23,883 nt of DNA from an uncultured Eubacterium sp. (GCA_910584345.1 CAJTZX010000056.1:1-23883), one strand, 5' to 3'. Shown: positions 6,952 through 15,980, numbered from the stretch's first letter. Numbers and translations are program-made. Notes: generated by a model from the letters alone, not told the origin.

Positions 6952-8310
6952 ATGAAAAAATTGTTTAGCACATTATTTCTTTTATGCATGTTTGCAGCCA
7001 TTTTGTTTGGTTTGTATAAAGTTACGTTAAACCAGACAGATGAAGGATGTATCCAGCTGGCGGATTTTTATAAACTGGAAGAGAATACGGTAGATGTGTT
7101 GTTTGTAGGCAGCAGCCATGTCTATTACAGTGTCAATACGTGTCAATTGTACGATGATTATGGGATTGCCAGTTATCTATTGGCATCTCCGGGACAGCCG
7201 ATATGGATTAGTTATTATTTTCTGGAAGAAGCTTTGAAAACACAGTCTCCAAAGCTGGTCGTCTTTGATGTCTGTACGTTATATCGAAAAGGAAGCGAGA
7301 TAGGTACGGCGTCGCTGCCGAGTCTTATCAGCATGAAACCTTCTGCCAGAAAGTGGAAAGCGATTCGCGCAGTCAATGAACAGGGGCAGTTGTTAGACAG
7401 TGTAGGGGCTTTTTTTGCTTTCCCCTATTATCATACAAGATATGTGCAGTCAAAAAAGCAGGAGCAAAGGTATCATGGATATAAGCCTGAGTTTCACGTG
7501 ATTTCCAAAAGCGAGCTGGAAAAATGGCAAAATCCAGATCGGTCTGATTTTGATCAGCTTGCACCGGTTAGTGAGCAGACGGAAAACTATCTTCGCAAAA
7601 TGATAAGATTATGCAAAGAGAATGGTATTCGAATGCTGCTTGTCAATTCCCCTTATTTGAATCAGACAAAAGAAAAACAGATGGCATATAATTATGTGTT
7701 TCAGATTGCGCGAGAATATGGCGTACCATATATTGACAGCAATCGTGTAAAAGAGATGCAGATTGATTTTGCAGCAGATCTTTTTGAACCGTCACATCTA
7801 AATTATTATGGGGCGCTGAAATATACAAACTATCTGGCAGAATGGTTTGAGAGACATTATGAAATTCCGGACAGACGTAACGATGACCGCTACGAAAACT
7901 GGGAAGAGGCAAGTAGGCAGCTGGAGCATTCACAGTTATACCGAAGGACATTAAAAAAACTGAAAAAGAAAGCATCCATGGCAGATTATGTGCAGGCCGT
8001 CCGGCAATTAGAAGAATGTGTAATGGTTGTTTATCAAAAGCCCGCAGGCATTGTATATGTATTCGATCAGAATCATCTGATTTTTTCAAATAATTCGGAT
8101 CAAGCATATTTTAAGCATTGGCATCTGGGAGAATCAGACCTTGCAGTTACATGCAGCAAAGGTCAGCTTTCGGTAATGGTTGACCGAAAAGAATATTTGG
8201 ATACGGAACAGGGAATCAATATTCTGGTCTATAATAAAGTGGCGCAAGATGTGATTGATGTAGCAGGATTTGACAAAACAGAATTTGATGCAGCAGGTTT
8301 CATGAAATAG
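6952..8310 (+). CDS. Exported SGNH-hydrolase-like protein
   Basis: This 452-residue protein has a single N-terminal hydrophobic segment (residues 4-22), likely an uncleaved anchor or signal. The next part has the layout of an SGNH/GDSL esterase: a strand and block I FVGSSHVYYS (G53, S54, S55, H56), then SPGQP (79-83), a YFLEEAL helix, a strand with VFDV, a later strand with LLVNSP, and the final EPSHLNYYGA block (E279, H282). The first block has GSSH rather than GDS, as in the AlgX/DltD-like branch that handles acyl groups on extracellular polymers. Residues after about 310 form an extra charged C-terminal region not recognised. No MBOAT acyltransferase gene is next to it, so a polymer O-acylation role is only a guess. 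The start is ATG 6952 with GAGGTG at 6942-6947. Confidence 0.8.
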   Translation: MKKLFSTLFLLCMFAAILFGLYKVTLNQTDEGCIQLADFYKLEENTVDVLFVGSSHVYYSVNTCQLYDDYGIASYLLASPGQPIWISYYFLEEALKTQSPKLVVFDVCTLYRKGSEIGTASLPSLISMKPSARKWKAIRAVNEQGQLLDSVGAFFAFPYYHTRYVQSKKQEQRYHGYKPEFHVISKSELEKWQNPDRSDFDQLAPVSEQTENYLRKMIRLCKENGIRMLLVNSPYLNQTKEKQMAYNYVFQIAREYGVPYIDSNRVKEMQIDFAADLFEPSHLNYYGALKYTNYLAEWFERHYEIPDRRNDDRYENWEEASRQLEHSQLYRRTLKKLKKKASMADYVQAVRQLEECVMVVYQKPAGIVYVFDQNHLIFSNNSDQAYFKHWHLGESDLAVTCSKGQLSVMVDRKEYLDTEQGINILVYNKVAQDVIDVAGFDKTEFDAAGFMK

Positions 8311-8338
8311 AGTCTTGATTAAAAAGTGGTTTTAAACG

Positions 8339-8392
8339 CAGAGCAGGTTCGTAATAAATGATTGTTTACAAACTTGCTCTGTTTTGTTTTTT
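8339..8392 (+). terminator. Terminator after the SGNH-like gene
   Basis: CAGAGCA (8339-8345) pairs with TGCTCTG (8375-8381) and the stem continues imperfectly through GTT/AAC and GTAA/TTAC. TTTTGTTTTTT follows at 8382-8392. This is a convincing intrinsic terminator. Confidence 0.85.
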
Positions 8393-8423
8393 GTTGCATC
8401 TGGTTATTTACGGGGTATCAGGT

Positions 8424-8758
8424 TTAGCATACGACGACTTTATTTTTTCCGGACTGTTTGGCATCATAGAGCGCTTCGTCGACTCTTACACAAAGAGTAT
8501 CCAATGTATCATTGCTTTTCGCCTGGGAAACACCGATACTGACAGTTAGGGATTTCGCTTGTGGAAACGCTGTACCCGCAAAGCATTTTCGGATGCGTTC
8601 TGCAATATCAGATCACATCGTAATGGAATTATCCGGGTTGCTTGCAACCGGAACGCGCAGAATTGTTGTGTCATTGTGTTCGTAAAACATCGGAAATTCC
8701 AGCGTATGGTAGAAAAAATTGCCGTCGTTTTCGATTTTCAAATATTTCCATTGTAAAA
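8424..8758 (-). pseudogene. Remnant of a GGDEF (diguanylate cyclase) gene
   Basis: Read on the minus strand, 8424-8612 translates to the last third of a GGDEF domain: AERIRK, then LTVSIGVSQ, then VDEALYDAKQSGKNKVV and a stop. These match the conserved end of the family (SIGVA, ADEALYxAKxxGxN). The GGDEF active-site part itself is missing and an in-frame TGA lies at 8613-8615. Beyond it the same frame continues to about 8758 with a sequence including FPMFYEHND and ILRVPVASNPDN that is not GGDEF, so the junction looks like a deletion. The remnant occupies most of the 541-base gap between the SGNH-like and LRR genes. It has no intact start and is not expected to make an active enzyme. Confidence 0.8.
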
Positions 8759-8779
8759 CTTTTTTTCAGCGTGTATAAT
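8751..8779 (+). promoter_or_regulatory. Promoter of the LRR protein gene
   Basis: TTGTAA (8751-8756) and TATAAT (8774-8779) are separated by 17 bases. The transcript would start near 8786 with a leader of about 65 bases to the ATG at 8852. Confidence 0.75.
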
Positions 8780-8851
8780 TTCAAATATATTACAGGATTT
8801 CTAGACATTTCTGCAATGATAAAGGATACAGAAAGAAAGGAGAAAAGAAAA

Positions 8852-10120
8852 ATGAAATTTAAATTTGTATCTGTTTTGCTGGCATTATGTACTGTAGCAG
8901 GCTCTATGACAATGCCGGCTTTCACAGAAAATGTACAAGCTGCACAGACAGAAAACAGTGCACAGACAGAAGAAAACAGTTCTGCGAAAGAAGATGCTTT
9001 GGAGGATTATCAATATAAGATTCTTGAGGACAATACAGTAGAAATTACCAATTACAAAGGGACGGAGACTGCATTGGTCATTCCAGAAACAATTGAACAA
9101 AAACCGGTAACAGCGCTTGCAAGCGGAGCATTTTCTGAATTAGAAAACGTGGAAAGTATTACGATACCAAAAGGAGTGACTTCTCTGCCAGATTATGTAT
9201 TTGCTTATTGTGACAGCCTGGAACAGGTCATATTTCCAGAAGGATTAAAGGCGATTGGCGAAAGTGTCTTTACCGGGTGCAAGAGCCTGAAAAGTCTTAC
9301 GCTGCCTGATAGTTTGAGGGATATTGATTTTTCTGCGTTTTCAGGCTGTACGGCTCTTTCCGATATTACGTTTCCAAAAAACCTGGAATATGTAGGACAA
9401 GATGCATTTCTTAGATGTACAAGTCTTAAGAAGGTAGTATTTTCAGAAGGATTGTACCGGATTGGAGAAGGAGCTTTTAAAAATTGCAGTAAATTGGAGA
9501 AGATAGAGCTGCCGCTTAGTATCAAAGAAATTGCAGCAAATGCGTTTAACGGCTGTGATAATCTGAAAACGGTCAATTATGCAGGCAGTAAATCAGACCG
9601 TAAAAAAATGCGGCTGATTGGTGAAGGAAATGCGTCTCTGCTGCAGTCTGCCATCACTTATGGCAGTACCGGAAAAACGGAAAGATTTGCACCGAAAAAG
9701 GGAGCGCAGATAAAGGCAGGCAGTAATACATATCAGGTTAAAACGGATGTCTCTGAACTTGCGTTTGTAAAGACTACGAATAAAGCGGCAAATATTACCG
9801 TTCAGGATTATGTAACAATAGACGGGATTTATTATACGGTTGCATCTGTGACTAAAAATACATTTCAGAATAACAAAAAAATCACAAAGGTAACGATACA
9901 GGGAGATATAAAATCGATTGGAAAATCTGCATTCCGCGGATGCTCAAAACTGAATAAGATTGTAATCCGCTCGTATCAGCTGGAATCGGTGGGAGCAAAT
10001 GCATTCAAAGGCATTTCATCAACTGCGCAAATCAAAGTTCCTGATTTACAGTTAAATGAATATAAAAAGATATTGAAAAATAAAGGACAGGGAAGCAGAG
10101 TAAAAATTGTAGCTTATTAA
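8852..10120 (+). CDS. Secreted BspA-type leucine-rich repeat protein
   Basis: This 422-residue exported protein has an N-terminal signal peptide (hydrophobic core 6-20, probable cleavage near VQA at 28-30). A Thr/Glu/Ser-rich spacer follows, then from about residue 75 to 255 runs a set of roughly 23-residue LRR_5 repeats of the form AFxxCxxLxxIxxPxxLxxIG, for example AFSGCTALSDITFP and AFKNCSKLEKIELP. A second group appears near the C-terminus (SAFRGCSKLNKIVI). The segment between the groups contains a YQV/YYTV beta-rich module seen in many Lachnospiraceae LRR proteins. No LPxTG anchor or membrane tail is visible, so it may be released or bound non-covalently. The role is likely surface adhesion or binding. 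The start is ATG 8852 with AAAGGAG at 8836-8842; upstream open frame is the GGDEF relic and promoter and is not coding. Confidence 0.9.
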   Translation: MKFKFVSVLLALCTVAGSMTMPAFTENVQAAQTENSAQTEENSSAKEDALEDYQYKILEDNTVEITNYKGTETALVIPETIEQKPVTALASGAFSELENVESITIPKGVTSLPDYVFAYCDSLEQVIFPEGLKAIGESVFTGCKSLKSLTLPDSLRDIDFSAFSGCTALSDITFPKNLEYVGQDAFLRCTSLKKVVFSEGLYRIGEGAFKNCSKLEKIELPLSIKEIAANAFNGCDNLKTVNYAGSKSDRKKMRLIGEGNASLLQSAITYGSTGKTERFAPKKGAQIKAGSNTYQVKTDVSELAFVKTTNKAANITVQDYVTIDGIYYTVASVTKNTFQNNKKITKVTIQGDIKSIGKSAFRGCSKLNKIVIRSYQLESVGANAFKGISSTAQIKVPDLQLNEYKKILKNKGQGSRVKIVAY

Positions 10121-10129
10121 TACTTTACG

Positions 10130-10173
10130 AAGAGGATACTGAAGGGTATCCTCTTTGTGTATTTCCTTTTTAT
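10130..10173 (+). terminator. Terminator after the LRR gene
   Basis: AAGAGGATAC (10130-10139) pairs perfectly with GTATCCTCTT (10146-10155) around a six-base loop. The T-rich tail TGTGTATTTCCTTTTT runs to 10171. Confidence 0.85.
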
Positions 10174-10300
10174 CTAAAATGTTTCATAAAAATTCCTGAT
10201 TTTCCAAAGTATTTATCTGGGAAAACCTAATAAAAATAAAAAACAATTGTTTCTGACTTTATGCAAATGCAAGTGTGAAAAATCAGTTCCGCAAAAAAGG

Positions 10301-10329
10301 TTGAAAAAATCTTTCTGATGTGATACAAT
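10301..10329 (+). promoter_or_regulatory. Promoter of carAB
   Basis: TTGAAA (10301-10306) and TACAAT (10324-10329) have 17-base spacing. Transcription would begin near 10336, giving a leader of about 75 bases that contains the hairpin at 10361-10387. Nothing else was recognised in 10174-10300. Confidence 0.75.
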
Positions 10330-10360
10330 CCATACAATTTAGACATTGATTCCAACGACC

Positions 10361-10387
10361 AAAAAAGAGAATTTCTCTTTTTTTTTT
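10361..10387 (+). promoter_or_regulatory. Leader hairpin with T-run, candidate carAB attenuator
   Basis: AAAAAAGAGA (10361-10370) and TCTCTTTTTT (10374-10383) form a perfect ten-base stem with a three-base loop, and the T-run continues to 10387. It lies after the predicted start of transcription and directly before the carA ribosome site, so it can act only as a leader element. I see no PyrR-binding consensus in the short leader, so the sensing mechanism is unknown. The stem is very A-U rich and may be weak. Confidence 0.55.
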
Positions 10388-10409
10388 GCCAGGAAGAAAG
10401 GATGAGACG

Positions 10410-11486
10410 ATGATAAAAGCTTTTCTGATACTTGAAGACGGACATGTGTTTGAAGGAACGAGTATAGGTTCCAAACGGGAGGTCATTAGCGAGATTGTAT
10501 TCAATACCTCTATGACTGGCTATCTGGAAGTGCTGACAGATCCGTCCTATGCGGGACAGGCAGTTGTTATGACGTATCCGCTGATTGGGAATTATGGTAT
10601 TTGTTTTCATGATATGGAGTCCCAAAGACCGTGGCCGGATGGTTATATTGTAAGAGAATTGTCCAGAATGCCGAGCAATTTCCGATGTGAAGGCTCGATA
10701 CAGAATTTCCTGGAAAAGCATGATATTCCGGGAATTGCGGGTATCGATACACGTGCACTGACAAAACTTTTGCGTGAAAAAGGCACGATGAATGGAATGA
10801 TTACGACAAAGGAATATGATTGTTTCGAAGAAATCCTTCCAAAGCTAAAAGATTATACGGTTGGGGATGTAGTAGAAAAAGTGACCTGTACGGAAAAAAA
10901 GCTTCTGGAAGGAAATGGTTATAGAGTAGCGCTGCTGGATTTGGGAGCAAAAGATCACATTGCAAAATCACTGCATGACAGAGGTTGTGAGGTTACGATC
11001 TATCCTGCGCATACGCCTGCAGAAGAAATACTTGCGGCCGCTCCGCATGGAATTATGTTGTCCAACGGCCCGGGAGATCCAAAGAGATGCGTGCAGATCA
11101 TTCAGGAAATCCGTAAGCTTTATGAAGCAGATCTGCCAATTTTTGCTATTTGCCTTGGACATCAGCTGATGGCGCTTGCGGCCGGCGCAGATACGTACAA
11201 ATTAAAGTACGGTCATCGTGGCGGCAACCATCCGGTCAAAGATTTGGAAACGGGAAGAGTCTATATTACGGCACAAAATCATGGTTATGTGGTTGATGCG
11301 GATGCATTGAGTGAGCAAATTGCGGTGCCGGCTTTTATCAATGTAAATGATGGTACGAATGAAGGGCTTAAATATACCGGAAAGAAAATTTTTACGGTGC
11401 AGTTTCATCCAGAAGCATGTCCGGGGCCGCAAGACAGCGGGTATTTATTTGACAGATTTTTGGAAATGATGGGAGGGGACAGATAA
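10410..11486 (+). CDS. carA: Carbamoyl-phosphate synthase small (glutaminase) subunit
   Basis: This 358-residue subunit hydrolyses glutamine and channels ammonia to CarB for carbamoyl phosphate, the precursor for pyrimidines and arginine. The N-terminal CarA domain (about 1-130) has FNTSMTGYLE and DPSYAGQ. The class I glutamine amidotransferase domain (about 172-355) has SNGPGDP (218-224), the nucleophile elbow AICLGHQ (C248), HNGH-like QNHGY, and FHPEA (H333, E335). The length is normal. An upstream in-frame TTG at 10386 falls inside the leader T-run; ATG 10410 with GAAAGGA at 10396-10402 is the better start. The stop codon overlaps the carB start by one base (TAATG), so the two subunits are translationally coupled. 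Confidence 0.97.
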   Translation: MIKAFLILEDGHVFEGTSIGSKREVISEIVFNTSMTGYLEVLTDPSYAGQAVVMTYPLIGNYGICFHDMESQRPWPDGYIVRELSRMPSNFRCEGSIQNFLEKHDIPGIAGIDTRALTKLLREKGTMNGMITTKEYDCFEEILPKLKDYTVGDVVEKVTCTEKKLLEGNGYRVALLDLGAKDHIAKSLHDRGCEVTIYPAHTPAEEILAAAPHGIMLSNGPGDPKRCVQIIQEIRKLYEADLPIFAICLGHQLMALAAGADTYKLKYGHRGGNHPVKDLETGRVYITAQNHGYVVDADALSEQIAVPAFINVNDGTNEGLKYTGKKIFTVQFHPEACPGPQDSGYLFDRFLEMMGGDR

Positions 11487-14400
11487 TGCCAAAGAGAACA
11501 GATATTAAAAAAGTACTGGTCATCGGCTCCGGGCCGATTATTATCGGCCAGGCGGCAGAGTTTGATTACGCAGGTACACAGGCATGCCGTTCCTTAAAAG
11601 AAGAAGGTCTGACGGTATGTCTTGTCAATTCGAATCCTGCGACGATTATGACAGATAAAGATATTGCAGACCAGGTCTATATTGAACCGCTGACGGTGGA
11701 CGTATTAAAACAGATTATTTTAAAAGAAAAACCGGATAGCGTGCTGCCGACACTTGGCGGACAGGCAGGACTGAATCTTGGTATGGAACTGGCAGAGTCA
11801 GGATTTTTAGAAGAAAATGGTGTAAAGCTGATTGGCACAACGGCGCAAACGATTCGAAAAGCGGAAGATCGTCTGGAATTTAAACAGACGATGGAAAAAA
11901 TCGGTGAGCCGGTAGCTCCTTCTCTTGTTGTGGAAGATGTGCAAAGTGGTATTGATTTTACGAATACGATCGGTTATCCGGTTGTACTGCGGCCGGCTTA
12001 TACACTTGGCGGAAGCGGCGGAGGAATCGCACATAACGAGCAGGAATTGACAGACATTCTCAAAAATGGCCTGCGTCTTTCCCGTGTCGGACAGGTGCTT
12101 GTGGAACGCTGTATAGCAGGATGGAAAGAGATCGAATATGAAGTCATGCGGGATGCAAAAGGTAACTGCATTACAGTCTGCAATATGGAAAATATAGATC
12201 CGGTCGGTGTGCATACTGGAGATTCTATCGTTGTGGCACCGTCACAAACGCTGGGGGATAAAGAATATCAAATGCTCCGTACTTCTGCGCTGAATATTAT
12301 TTCGGAGTTAAAGATCACAGGTGGGTGCAATGTACAATATGCGTTGAACCCGGATTCGTTTGAGTATTGTGTCATTGAGGTGAATCCACGTGTCAGCCGT
12401 TCTTCTGCATTGGCTTCCAAGGCGACTGGTTATCCGATTGCAAAAGTCGCAGCAAAGGTTGCGGTCGGCTATACGCTGGATGAAATTAAAAACGCGGTAA
12501 CAGGCAAAACGTATGCCAGCTTTGAACCAATGCTGGATTACTGTGTCGTGAAGTTGCCAAGACTGCCGTTTGATAAATTTCTGACGGCTAAGCGGGCGCT
12601 GACGACGCAGATGAAGGCAACCGGAGAAGTCATGAGCATTTGCGATAATTTTGAAGGCGCTCTGATGAAAGCGCTGCGCTCTTTAGAGCAGCACGTGGAC
12701 AGCCTGCTTTCTTATGATTTTTCATCTTTGTCTGAAAAAGAACTGTTGGAACGCATGAAGATTGTTGACGACCAGAGGATTTTTATCATAGCGGAGGCGC
12801 TGCGCAAAGGCATCAATTATAAAGCGATTCATGAGATTACGAAGATTGACGAGTGGTTTATCGATAAAATAGCAATTCTTGTAGAAATGGAAGAGCGTCT
12901 CCAAAAAGAAGAGCTGACGAAAGAACTGCTAAAAGAAGCAAAGCGGATGGAATTTCCAGATACCGTTATTGCAAGACTGACCGGAAAGACAGAGCAGGAA
13001 ATTTGTGATTGGCGGTATGCAGAGGGAATTATAGCAGCATTTAAGATGGTAGATACGTGTGCGGCAGAATTTAAAGCTGAAACGCCATATTATTATTCGG
13101 TATTTGGCAGTGAGAATGAAGCTGTTTGCACGAATGACCGAAAAAAAGTACTGGTACTTGGCTCAGGGCCTATCCGCATCGGTCAGGGTGTGGAATTTGA
13201 TTATTGCAGTGTTCATGCGACATGGGCATTTGCAAAAGCAGGTTATGAGACGATCATTGTAAACAATAATCCGGAGACGGTCAGCACTGACTTTGATATT
13301 GCAGATAAGCTATATTTTGAACCGCTGACACCGGAAGATGTGGAAAATATTGTAAAGATAGAAAAACCAGATGGCGCAGTCGTCCAATTTGGCGGCCAGA
13401 CAGCGATTAAACTTACGCAAAGCCTGATGGAGATGGGCGTGCCGATTCTTGGTACAGCGGCAAAAGATGTAGATGCGGCTGAAGACCGGGAACTGTTTGA
13501 TCAGATTTTGCAGGAAACGCACATTCCCCGAGCAGCAGGAGACACTGTTTTTACCGCGCAGGAAGCAAAAGAAGTAGCAAATCGCCTTGGCTATCCTGTT
13601 TTAGTGCGTCCGTCCTATGTGCTTGGCGGACAGGGGATGCAGATCGCATATTCCGATCAGGAAATAGAAGAATTTATGGAGGTCATCAACCGTTATTCCC
13701 AGGAACATCCAATTCTTGTAGATAAATATCTGATGGGCAAAGAGCTGGAAGTAGATGCAGTCTGCGATGGAACGGATATTTTGATTCCGGGTATTATGGA
13801 ACATATCGAACGCACCGGAGTCCATTCCGGCGATTCGATTTCTGTCTATCCAGCGTCTACGATCAGCGATACCGTACGCGAACGCATTGCAGAATATTCC
13901 GCAAGACTGGCAAAGGCTTTGCATGTAAAAGGGCTGATTAACATTCAGTTTATCGCGGTTGATGAAGAAGTCTATGTGATCGAGGTAAATCCACGATCTT
14001 CCCGTACGGTGCCATATATCAGCAAGGTGACAGGAATCCCGATCGTAGATCTGGCGGCAGAGGTTATCATCGGAAAGAAGATCAGAGATCTTGGGTATGA
14101 ACCCGGACTGCAGCCGGCAGCGGATTACTTTGCAATTAAAATGCCTGTATTTTCGTTTGAAAAAATCCGTGGTGCAGAGATCAGTCTCGGACCGGAGATG
14201 AAGTCAACTGGAGAATGTCTCGGCATTGCAAAGACGTTTGACGAAGCTTTATACAAGGCATTTCTCGGGGCAGGCGTCGTACTTCCAAAGCATAAGCAGA
14301 TGATTATTACGGTGAAAGATGCCGATAAGCCGGAAGCTGCAGAAGTTGCAAAGCGTTTTGAGGCGTTGGGCTATCGGATCTATGCAACCAGAAGTACGGC

Positions 14401-14683
14401 AAAGTTTTTAAATGCGCGTGGCGTGCATGCGCTGCGTGTAAAAAATATTCATCAGGAGTCGCCAACGATTATGGACTTACTGCTCGGCCATAAGATTGAC
14501 CTTGTGATTGACACGCCTACGCAGGGCAGGGATAAAGGCAGAGATGGTTTCCTAATCAGGCGAGTGGCAATAGAAACAGGTGTACACTGTATTACGGCTA
14601 TGGATACAGCAAATGCGCTTGTGCGTAGTCTGGAAGCTGCGCATGAGGAAATGACGATGATAGATATCGCAAAGATAGGGTGA
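11486..14683 (+). CDS. carB: Carbamoyl-phosphate synthase large subunit
   Basis: This 1065-residue subunit makes carbamoyl phosphate from bicarbonate, ammonia and two ATP. It has the expected internal duplication: GSGPIIIGQ (residues 14-22) opens the carboxyphosphate half, and GSGPIRIGQ (near 557) opens the carbamoyl-phosphate half. Each half has an ATP-grasp core with the RPAYTLGGSGGG or RPSYVLGGQGM loop and a VNPR metal-binding strand (EVNPRVSRSSA, EVNPRSSRTVP). The helical oligomerisation region lies about 400-545. The last 130 residues form the MGS-like allosteric domain. The length is typical and no damage is seen. It overlaps carA by one base, with GGGAGGGG at 11470-11477 as ribosome site, and ends at a strong terminator. 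Confidence 0.98.
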   Translation: MPKRTDIKKVLVIGSGPIIIGQAAEFDYAGTQACRSLKEEGLTVCLVNSNPATIMTDKDIADQVYIEPLTVDVLKQIILKEKPDSVLPTLGGQAGLNLGMELAESGFLEENGVKLIGTTAQTIRKAEDRLEFKQTMEKIGEPVAPSLVVEDVQSGIDFTNTIGYPVVLRPAYTLGGSGGGIAHNEQELTDILKNGLRLSRVGQVLVERCIAGWKEIEYEVMRDAKGNCITVCNMENIDPVGVHTGDSIVVAPSQTLGDKEYQMLRTSALNIISELKITGGCNVQYALNPDSFEYCVIEVNPRVSRSSALASKATGYPIAKVAAKVAVGYTLDEIKNAVTGKTYASFEPMLDYCVVKLPRLPFDKFLTAKRALTTQMKATGEVMSICDNFEGALMKALRSLEQHVDSLLSYDFSSLSEKELLERMKIVDDQRIFIIAEALRKGINYKAIHEITKIDEWFIDKIAILVEMEERLQKEELTKELLKEAKRMEFPDTVIARLTGKTEQEICDWRYAEGIIAAFKMVDTCAAEFKAETPYYYSVFGSENEAVCTNDRKKVLVLGSGPIRIGQGVEFDYCSVHATWAFAKAGYETIIVNNNPETVSTDFDIADKLYFEPLTPEDVENIVKIEKPDGAVVQFGGQTAIKLTQSLMEMGVPILGTAAKDVDAAEDRELFDQILQETHIPRAAGDTVFTAQEAKEVANRLGYPVLVRPSYVLGGQGMQIAYSDQEIEEFMEVINRYSQEHPILVDKYLMGKELEVDAVCDGTDILIPGIMEHIERTGVHSGDSISVYPASTISDTVRERIAEYSARLAKALHVKGLINIQFIAVDEEVYVIEVNPRSSRTVPYISKVTGIPIVDLAAEVIIGKKIRDLGYEPGLQPAADYFAIKMPVFSFEKIRGAEISLGPEMKSTGECLGIAKTFDEALYKAFLGAGVVLPKHKQMIITVKDADKPEAAEVAKRFEALGYRIYATRSTAKFLNARGVHALRVKNIHQESPTIMDLLLGHKIDLVIDTPTQGRDKGRDGFLIRRVAIETGVHCITAMDTANALVRSLEAAHEEMTMIDIAKIG

Positions 14684-14735
14684 AATTTGGGAATCACAAA
14701 TGAATGGAATGTATTTTACGGAAAAGTAATGATAG

Positions 14736-14774
14736 AGCCGATGCCAGAGTTTTGTAATGGCATCGGCTTTTTTT
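14736..14774 (+). terminator. Strong terminator of carAB
   Basis: AGCCGATGCCA (14736-14746) pairs perfectly with TGGCATCGGCT (14758-14768) around an 11-base loop, followed by TTTTTTT at 14768-14774. It lies between convergent genes; the T-run favours the plus-strand carAB transcript, but the stem could also slow polymerase from the minus-strand gene ending at 14802. Confidence 0.93.
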
Positions 14775-14801
14775 GAAATGAAAAAATTTTAACAATGGTT
14801 G

Positions 14802-15980
14802 TTATGCCTGTCTCTGCATTTTCTTTTCAATTTGAAGCTTTTTAAACTGATATTTTTTTACCATTTTAGAACTGTTCTCATCAGTTGTAAACTGTTTCAG
14901 CGTTTCAGCATCCATTTTCACACGGTTATCCATCGTATGCATGACATCTGCAATTTGTATCGTCTTATTTACTTTAGGATTGCTTAAATCAAGCACCTGG
15001 TTATCTCGAAAGCACAGTACTACCGGATGGTTAAAGTCGCGTTCGTTTGTTTCAAGCACGAGACCTTTATCCCCGTTTGTCAGATCGACACAGCATCCGA
15101 CTGGCATAATATGAATACATTTTGCAAGTGCGGATACGACATTTTGCGGATAAGATTCCGGATGGTCAATCAGATAACGGATAGCCGAAATCTCAGAATT
15201 TGGTTTTCTGCTCAGACTCATTGCGGTCATACGGTCAAATTTATCCGCTACGGTCAGGATGGAAGTGCCAGTCAGCCATTTGCTGCGATCCACTTCATCG
15301 CCTTCTGCGCGTCCTGCTTTTATCATCTGCGTAACCATTGCCAAAGAATCCGATGGGATATTGTAAGGGTTTGTATCTGCATGAAGCAGTGCAAAAGCTT
15401 TTTCCCGGTATTTGGTAATAGTCGTATTTTCAAGATCTGTAATATCTTCACCTTTTTTCATAATTTCAGCGGGAACATACAGATAGCCGAAATCATACAA
15501 AAAGGCAGCATGGATAATGGAAAGCAAAGTACTTTCTCTTAAACCCATAGCGTGGCCTATCATAGCGGAAATAATGGCAACGCCGACAGAATGTTTGTAT
15601 ACAAAATCGGTATTGCTTCGAATGGTCTGGGTAAAATGTACTTTGTGGTCTAAGGTGCCGAAGTGATCTGCTACATCTTTGGCGAGGCTTGGAAGATCCG
15701 TCGGCATCTTGCCTTTGCTGATATTTACCAGACTATCACGCAGACGGAACATGTAAAATGTCTGGAGCTGTTCAAATTCTTGCTCTTCTCTTGTGATTGG
15801 CGGGAGCGGTTCAGCCGGCTCCAAAATAAAAATGCCGATTAGTCCGAAATTTGTCAGATTTACGATGTTTTGCACAGTTAGTTTAGTATTGCGGTCAAAC
15901 AGCAATACACCGTTTCTGTTATAAACTGGTTTAGCAAGACGCATACCTGGCTTGATGTCTTGTGATTCTACAAATAACAT
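14802..15980 (-). CDS. Degenerate HD-GYP-like protein, probably not a phosphodiesterase
   Basis: This 392-residue cytoplasmic protein has the architecture of an HD-GYP cyclic-di-GMP phosphodiesterase. The N-terminus (IKPGMRLAKPVY, FDRNTKLT, to about residue 52) resembles the small domain that precedes many HD-GYP cores. The core follows: YKHSVGVA (H130), the position of the HD pair in FLYDFGY (Y162-D163), VADKFDRMTAM (D246), and the closing PVGCCVDLTNGDKGLV segment. However, the first catalytic His is Tyr, the usual Lys after HDIG is Tyr166, no HHE pair is found near 216-224, and no GYP loop exists. Metal binding is therefore unlikely; it may be a sensor or scaffold. The start has AAGGGT at 15984-15989 on the complementary strand. 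It is transcribed alone, convergent with carAB. Confidence 0.8.
   Translation of the reverse strand: MLFVESQDIKPGMRLAKPVYNRNGVLLFDRNTKLTVQNIVNLTNFGLIGIFILEPAEPLPPITREEQEFEQLQTFYMFRLRDSLVNISKGKMPTDLPSLAKDVADHFGTLDHKVHFTQTIRSNTDFVYKHSVGVAIISAMIGHAMGLRESTLLSIIHAAFLYDFGYLYVPAEIMKKGEDITDLENTTITKYREKAFALLHADTNPYNIPSDSLAMVTQMIKAGRAEGDEVDRSKWLTGTSILTVADKFDRMTAMSLSRKPNSEISAIRYLIDHPESYPQNVVSALAKCIHIMPVGCCVDLTNGDKGLVLETNERDFNHPVVLCFRDNQVLDLSNPKVNKTIQIADVMHTMDNRVKMDAETLKQFTTDENSSKMVKKYQFKKLQIEKKMQRQA

Noticed and set aside
8642..8851. N-terminal extension of the LRR protein
   Set aside because: It overlaps the GGDEF relic on the other strand and the promoter at 8751-8779; the ATG at 8852 has a good ribosome site and starts a signal peptide.
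10386..10409. Upstream TTG start for carA
   Set aside because: It lies in the leader T-run and has no ribosome site; ATG 10410 starts at the normal family position.
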